Assembly: GCA_011525915.1 (NCBI GenBank)
Contig: WYBM01000060.1
Span: 1 to 64,000, forward strand
Length of the DNA: 64,000 nucleotides
Direction of reading: 5' to 3'
Origin: Ardenticatenaceae bacterium
Lineage (GTDB): Bacteria; Chloroflexota; Anaerolineae; Promineifilales; Promineifilaceae
In this document: positions 59,850 through 64,000 of the stretch, piece after piece
Position numbering within the stretch: position 1 is the first letter of the stretch
Layout: every line of letters begins with the position of its first letter
Made by a program: the position numbers and the translations under genes
Notes under the pieces: generated by a model
What the model saw: only the letters and a program-made list of their open reading frames with translations
What the model was told of the DNA's origin: nothing
Database searches by the model: none

Positions 59850-62800
59850 ATGACGTCGTTAACCATTGAACTTCTGGGTGGCTTAAACATCAAACAAGAC
59901 GGCCGTACCCTGGCCAATTTTAAGTCACGCAAAGCGGAAGCGCTGCTGGCGTACCTGGTCCATGGTCAACGGCCGTTTACCCGTGAAGAACTTGCCGCCT
60001 TTTTTTGGGAAGAGAGTAAACCGGCACAAGCCCAGGCTAATTTGCGCAAGCTTCTTTCTGACTGCCGCCAGGTGGTGGGTAACTTTTTGCTCATAGACCG
60101 GGAAACTGTTGCTTTTGACACAAGCAGCGATTATTGGCTGGATGTGGCTGAATTTCTGGCAGCAATCAGAGCGTTAAGCCCATACGGGCAAGACCGCCAA
60201 TCGCCACACTTGGATCTTTATTTCTCCCAACTTGAACAGGCCATCACCCTTTACAAAGGCGACTTTCTGGCCGGTTTTTACCTGCGTGACAGTGTGCATT
60301 TTGACGAGTGGGCGGCTCTAGAACGAGAACGTTTGCGGCTGACGGCCGTGACCGCCCGCAAACAACTGGCCACATATTGCCTGCACCGACGTGCCTACCA
60401 GCAGGGCATCCTCCATGCTACGCACCTGCTGGCGATGGATCCTCTACACGAAGAGTCTCACCGCCTGCTTATGCGTCTGTTGGCCCGCGCCGGTCAGCGC
60501 AGCGCCGCCCTGGCCCAATACGCCGACTGTGAACGTACGCTGGCCCATGACCTGGCCGTGCCACCCATGCCTGAAACCACGGCCGTCTATGAACGCATCC
60601 GCCAGGCACCGGAAAGGCCATATCATTTCCCCTTCCATCTGCCCCCCCTGGTCGGCCGGGAAACCGAGCTGACCCTCATCAGCCAGCAGCTAGATACAAC
60701 GCAGGGCCATACGGCATACGGCCGTTTGCTCATCCTGGTGGGGCCAGGGGGCGTGGGCAAAACGCGGTTAGCACTGGCCGCCACGGCTGACTTAAGCACC
60801 GATTACCGGCATGGCGTCTACCTGGTGCCGCTGGCTGGTTTAGCGCCAGCCGATGCCCCCCGCCTCCAACTGGCGGCCGCCATGGCCCATGCCCTCAATG
60901 TGCCCCTTAGCGGCAGCCACTCCCCCGAAGACCAGTTACTGGACTACTTGCGGGAAAAGGAATTGCTCCTGATTTTGGATAACTTCGAGCAGTTCCTGGC
61001 CGCCGCCAACTGGCTGCAAACGCTGCGTCAGCAGGCTCCCCACGTCACCTGCGTGGTCACTTCACGCCAGCCCCTGCGCCTGCCAGGGGAATGGGTGTGG
61101 GCATTAAGTGGGCTTCCTTTTCCCCTGGCAGTTGGTCATCAGTACACACTGTTTAGTGGTCAGTCTAAACACCACCCTGCACAGCATAGTGAACACTGGT
61201 CACTGACCACTGACTACCCGGCACTGCAGCTTTTCCAGCAGCACGCCCAACGGGTAAACCCTGGTTTCACCCTCACGGCAGATACCCAGGCCGATGTCAT
61301 TCGTATTTGCCAGCTGGTCGAAGGGCTGCCATTGGCCTTAGAACTGGCCGCCACGGCCGTGCGCGCTTTTTCGCCGGCACATATAGCCCAACAGTTGCAA
61401 AACAATGTAGATTTTCTAGCCACCCGTGACCGTGATATACCGGCGCGCCATCGCAGCGCCCGCGCTGTGTTTGCCTACGCCTGGGAACTGTTGAATCCCC
61501 GTGAACGTGCCTTGTTTAGCCGGCTGTCGCTTTTTCACGGTGGCTTTTCCCTGGACGCCGCCGTGACAGTGGCCCAGGCCAGCCCGGCCATGCTGCGGGC
61601 GCTGGCAGAAAAATCTATGCTGCGGGTGGAAGCCTCTGACCGTTACCAGATCCATGAACTATTGCGGCAATATGGCCTGGAACAGTTGAGGGCAACAACA
61701 GTGTACCCGGCCATACGGGCAGCCCACGGCCGTTATTATGGCCATTGGCTGCAAGCCCAGGCCAGCCGTCTCCATGGGCCGGAACAAAAAGCTGCTCTCG
61801 ATGCCATCAGCGTGAACCTGAATGATACGCTGGCTGCCTGGCAGTGGGCCGTTCATCACCCGGACACGGCCGTCCTTTCCCAGATGGCGGAAGGGTTGTA
61901 TCGGTTCTATGTCTGGAAAGGGCGTTTTCAGGAAGGCGCGGCCCTGTTCCAACAAACAAGTGCCTCACCCTCTATCACCAGATCAGCCCCCACAATCATC
62001 GCCCAGCTTATGATCCGCCAGGCGGCCCTGCTCACCCGTCTCAACCAGTATGACCAGGCGCTGACCGCATTGGAGACAGGGGTGGCGCTGGCCGAAAACG
62101 GTCGTCTTACGTCAGAGATCGCCCTGGCCAATCTCATTCGTGGGCGCATTGCGACTGGCCGCAACCAGCACCAGGCGGCGGCCGCTGCCTACGCCGAAAG
62201 CCTGGCCCTTTACCGGCAGCTGGGCGACCAGGCGGGTGAAGCAGACGCGCTTTACAGCAGCGGCAAGCTTTCTTTTCACCAGAGCCGCTATGAACAGGCG
62301 CAAGATTGCTTTCAGAAAGCCCAGGCCATTTACCAGCAGATGGGTAACCGGTACAGCCTGGCCTATGCCCTGAGCGGGCTGGCTTCTATCTGGCAGAACT
62401 GGGCCAACGACTACCCCACCGCCAAAGCAATGTATGACCAGGCACTGGCCATGAAGCGGGAATCGGGCGATTTGGCGGGCGCGGCAGCAGACCTGAACAT
62501 GATGGCCATCCTGGCCTGTCATATGAAAGAGTGGGCTTTGGCCATTCAGTGCTATGAAGAAAGCCTGGCTATTCGCCGGGAGATGGGCGTACCGTTGGGC
62601 ATTGCCATGGTGCTGGGCAACCTGGGTACCGTTTACCATGAACTAGGCCACCATGACACGGCACGGGCAATGTACACAGAGAGCCTGGCCATCAGCCAGC
62701 GCATAGGGGATGAGCTGGGCGTCGCTTTCTGCCTGGTTAATCTGGCCGAAGTCGCCTATGAAACCGGCCTGTATGAACAATCGACACAACAGTGGCGAGA

Positions 62801-63077
62801 GGCGCTGGCATTAGGCTGTCGCTTACAGCGGGATGACCGTATGCTCTATGCCCTGGTAGGGGTGGCCCTTTTATGGTGCGATCAGCAAACGGGCGTATAC
62901 AACCCTACCCAGGGTAGGCGCCTGCTGCAGTACGCCTACCAACACCCGGCTTGCGACCAGGACGCCAAAGAGCGCATTGTGAAGCTGGCGCCAGATATAG
63001 TGTCCCTGACGCTGCCGGAACCGGAAACACGGCCGTTGGCCATTGTCGCTGCCGAGGTTTTAGCGTTAATGACCTGA
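59850..63077 (+). CDS. BTAD/NB-ARC/TPR transcriptional regulator (SARP/AfsR-like)
   Basis: The product is a 1075-residue signal-transducing ATPase. An N-terminal winged helix (LTIELLGGLNIKQDG, SRKAEALLAYL) is followed by the BTAD helical repeats (residues about 95-250: YKGDFLAGFYL, DEWAALERERL, MDPLHEESHRLLMRLLARAG). The STAND ATPase has Walker A LVGPGGVGKTRLA near residue 297, Walker B LLLILDNFEQF near 373 and CVVTSRQPLRLPGE. TPR repeats fill about 720-1020 (AGEADALYSSGKLSF, GNRYSLAYALSGLASIWQ). Residues about 429-456 are encoded by a CAGT-type repeat inserted in frame just after GLPFPLAV and before PALQLFQQHA. It probably binds DNA upon ligand sensing by the TPRs. Confidence 0.9.
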   Translation: MTSLTIELLGGLNIKQDGRTLANFKSRKAEALLAYLVHGQRPFTREELAAFFWEESKPAQAQANLRKLLSDCRQVVGNFLLIDRETVAFDTSSDYWLDVAEFLAAIRALSPYGQDRQSPHLDLYFSQLEQAITLYKGDFLAGFYLRDSVHFDEWAALERERLRLTAVTARKQLATYCLHRRAYQQGILHATHLLAMDPLHEESHRLLMRLLARAGQRSAALAQYADCERTLAHDLAVPPMPETTAVYERIRQAPERPYHFPFHLPPLVGRETELTLISQQLDTTQGHTAYGRLLILVGPGGVGKTRLALAATADLSTDYRHGVYLVPLAGLAPADAPRLQLAAAMAHALNVPLSGSHSPEDQLLDYLREKELLLILDNFEQFLAAANWLQTLRQQAPHVTCVVTSRQPLRLPGEWVWALSGLPFPLAVGHQYTLFSGQSKHHPAQHSEHWSLTTDYPALQLFQQHAQRVNPGFTLTADTQADVIRICQLVEGLPLALELAATAVRAFSPAHIAQQLQNNVDFLATRDRDIPARHRSARAVFAYAWELLNPRERALFSRLSLFHGGFSLDAAVTVAQASPAMLRALAEKSMLRVEASDRYQIHELLRQYGLEQLRATTVYPAIRAAHGRYYGHWLQAQASRLHGPEQKAALDAISVNLNDTLAAWQWAVHHPDTAVLSQMAEGLYRFYVWKGRFQEGAALFQQTSASPSITRSAPTIIAQLMIRQAALLTRLNQYDQALTALETGVALAENGRLTSEIALANLIRGRIATGRNQHQAAAAAYAESLALYRQLGDQAGEADALYSSGKLSFHQSRYEQAQDCFQKAQAIYQQMGNRYSLAYALSGLASIWQNWANDYPTAKAMYDQALAMKRESGDLAGAAADLNMMAILACHMKEWALAIQCYEESLAIRREMGVPLGIAMVLGNLGTVYHELGHHDTARAMYTESLAISQRIGDELGVAFCLVNLAEVAYETGLYEQSTQQWREALALGCRLQRDDRMLYALVGVALLWCDQQTGVYNPTQGRRLLQYAYQHPACDQDAKERIVKLAPDIVSLTLPEPETRPLAIVAAEVLALMT
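61134..61216 (+). repeat. CAGT-rich repeat inside a coding region
   Basis: GTCATCAGTACACACTGTTTAG and TGAACACTGGTCACTGACC units, of the same kind as the intergenic elements at 38776, 45036, 48299 and 53549, occupy about 83 bases of the BTAD/NB-ARC gene without a stop or frameshift. They add about 26 residues rich in His, Ser, Gln and Thr to a loop. Confidence 0.65.
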
Positions 63078-63083
63078 CATTTG

Positions 63084-63926
63084 TCATTCCCCCGCCATAT
63101 CCAGATAATGCTGAATCATGGATGCGATCTGCAACGGCCGTTCCAGCACCAACATGTGGCTTACATGTGGCACCTCTACAAACGTCGCTTCTGGTTGCAA
63201 CTGCTGCCATAACTGCCACGCCTCCGGGAAGAGTGTGTCTGTTTCTTGGGCCCGCACCGCCAATGTAGGCTGTTTTACCTGGGGCAATGCCTCCCATGCT
63301 GCCCGGCCTTGCTGCACCAGCAGGCTGTAAAAGTGGGCTTCCCACTCACGTGTGTAGCGCAGTGTCACCTGCCCCTGGCCATCTGGGGTAATGTTGCTAT
63401 TGACATAATCCCACAGAGCTTCATCTGAAAACCGGGCAAAGACCGCTTTGGGACGGTAATGCTCAAAGGCCGCCTGTTCGTCTGACCACCGGTTGCGCCG
63501 GTTGCGTGCCGCCATAACATAAGGGTTACCAGCGCCGCCATCCGGCAGCTGCGCCGCCATTTCTAACATGGAGGGCGCTAAAAACACCGGATCAATCAAT
63601 ACAAGGTGTCGGAACAGATCAGGGCGTTTTACGGCCGCTATCATGGTCACTGCCGCCCCCAGCGAATGCCCCATACCAATGACGCCTTGCAGCCCTTCCT
63701 GGTCAAAAAAGCAAATCAAATCATCGGCCAGCGCCCGCCAGTCGGTGACATCTTCAGGCTGTTGGCCAGGCCACAACGGCCGTTGCACCTGCCCTATCAC
63801 CCGGTAAGACGCTGTGAGCGGGGCCAGAAACTGCCGGAAACATGTTGGTGGGTAAGCATTGGGGTGCGCAAAGTGCAAAACCGGTCCCTGGCCGCCAAAT
63901 TCGATGTGAGGAATATGCTGTGTCAA
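63084..63926 (-). CDS. Alpha/beta hydrolase
   Basis: The product is a 280-residue hydrolase-fold protein from the TTG at 63926, which has GGGAAGAG 5 bases upstream. A GTG at 63956 would add 10 residues but lacks a ribosome-binding site. The nucleophile elbow is VIGMGHSLGAAVTMI (Ser near residue 88), LVLIDPVFLAP follows, and the late VPHVSHMLVLERP holds the probable catalytic His. The oxyanion loop is PVLHFAHPNAYPP. There is no signal peptide. It is convergent with the BTAD regulator (7-base gap). The substrate is unknown. Confidence 0.87.
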   Translation of the reverse strand: MTQHIPHIEFGGQGPVLHFAHPNAYPPTCFRQFLAPLTASYRVIGQVQRPLWPGQQPEDVTDWRALADDLICFFDQEGLQGVIGMGHSLGAAVTMIAAVKRPDLFRHLVLIDPVFLAPSMLEMAAQLPDGGAGNPYVMAARNRRNRWSDEQAAFEHYRPKAVFARFSDEALWDYVNSNITPDGQGQVTLRYTREWEAHFYSLLVQQGRAAWEALPQVKQPTLAVRAQETDTLFPEAWQLWQQLQPEATFVEVPHVSHMLVLERPLQIASMIQHYLDMAGE

Positions 63927-63980
63927 GTAGTCTCTTCCCTTTTTTGTGATGAACACGCTGCTAAAGAAATTTTATGCCCT

Positions 63981-64000
63981 TTTGCAGGGGCAGCTCTTGT
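63981..64000. repeat. Start of a GGGGCAG-type repeat cut by the window end
   Basis: TTGCAGGGGCAGCTCTTGT closely resembles the left arm and loop of the terminator hairpin at 20398-20426. The right arm would lie outside the window. It is probably a second copy of the same terminator-like repeat. Confidence 0.4.

Overview
The window reads as chromosomal DNA from a member of the Chloroflexota (Anaerolineae/Ardenticatenia-like). That assignment is an inference. It rests on gene content (Tat-exported DUF1800/DUF1501 pair, propeller and lipoprotein giants, BTAD/NB-ARC/TPR regulator, NifJ-type pyruvate:ferredoxin oxidoreductase, oversized amino-acid permeases) and on protein style. No rRNA, tRNA or CRISPR array was seen. 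Most of the sequence is moderately GC-rich and carries a highly iterated octamer palindrome, ACGGCCGT: roughly 95-100 exact copies by eye against one or two expected. The octamer is almost absent from a few AT-richer stretches that look imported.

Layout. 0.2-3.1 kb: Tat-exported DUF1800 and DUF1501 proteins. 3.3-7.0 kb: AT-rich restriction-modification island (adenine methyltransferase plus a small PD-(D/E)XK-like protein). 7.2-20.3 kb: anaerobic carbon block with pyruvate phosphate dikinase, a small Cys protein, PFOR, a membrane protein, a dihydroorotate-dehydrogenase-like protein, a universal stress protein, a selenocysteine formate dehydrogenase (in-frame UGA followed by a SECIS hairpin) and a formate channel. 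20.4-23.8 kb: secreted beta-propeller protein and a membrane histidine kinase. 23.9-39.8 kb: surface-glycan-type cluster with two B12-type radical SAM proteins, a GT4 enzyme, GT-C membrane glycosyltransferases (one broken), seven SAM methyltransferases and a Wzx-like flippase. 40.2-45.0 kb: LRR lipoprotein, truncated FGE-like copy, VapBC, PadR regulator with a perfect operator, intact FGE-like protein, alpha/beta hydrolase. 45.2-48.3 kb: ECF sigma factor and a large membrane partner. 48.4-54.9 kb: AapJQMP-type amino-acid ABC transporter with two abnormally long permeases. 55.4-59.5 kb: giant propeller lipoprotein and a small protein. 59.9-63.1 kb: BTAD/NB-ARC/TPR regulator. 63.1-63.9 kb: alpha/beta hydrolase.

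How the genes work together. PPDK interconverts pyruvate and PEP, PFOR links pyruvate to acetyl-CoA and reduced ferredoxin or flavodoxin, and the FDH/FocA pair handles formate, so 7-20 kb looks like one fermentative or anaerobic redox block. Three of its transcription units share a short upstream motif. The 24-40 kb cluster probably builds and methylates an exported glycan or lipid-linked saccharide.

Most notable: the Sec-FDH with its SECIS; an AapQ permease that appears to contain an internal substrate-binding-protein lobe; an AapM permease with an 80-residue tandem triplication; a dispersed CAGT-rich repeat family that flanks an operon in inverted orientation and has also entered a coding region in frame; and a HIP1-like iterated palindrome.
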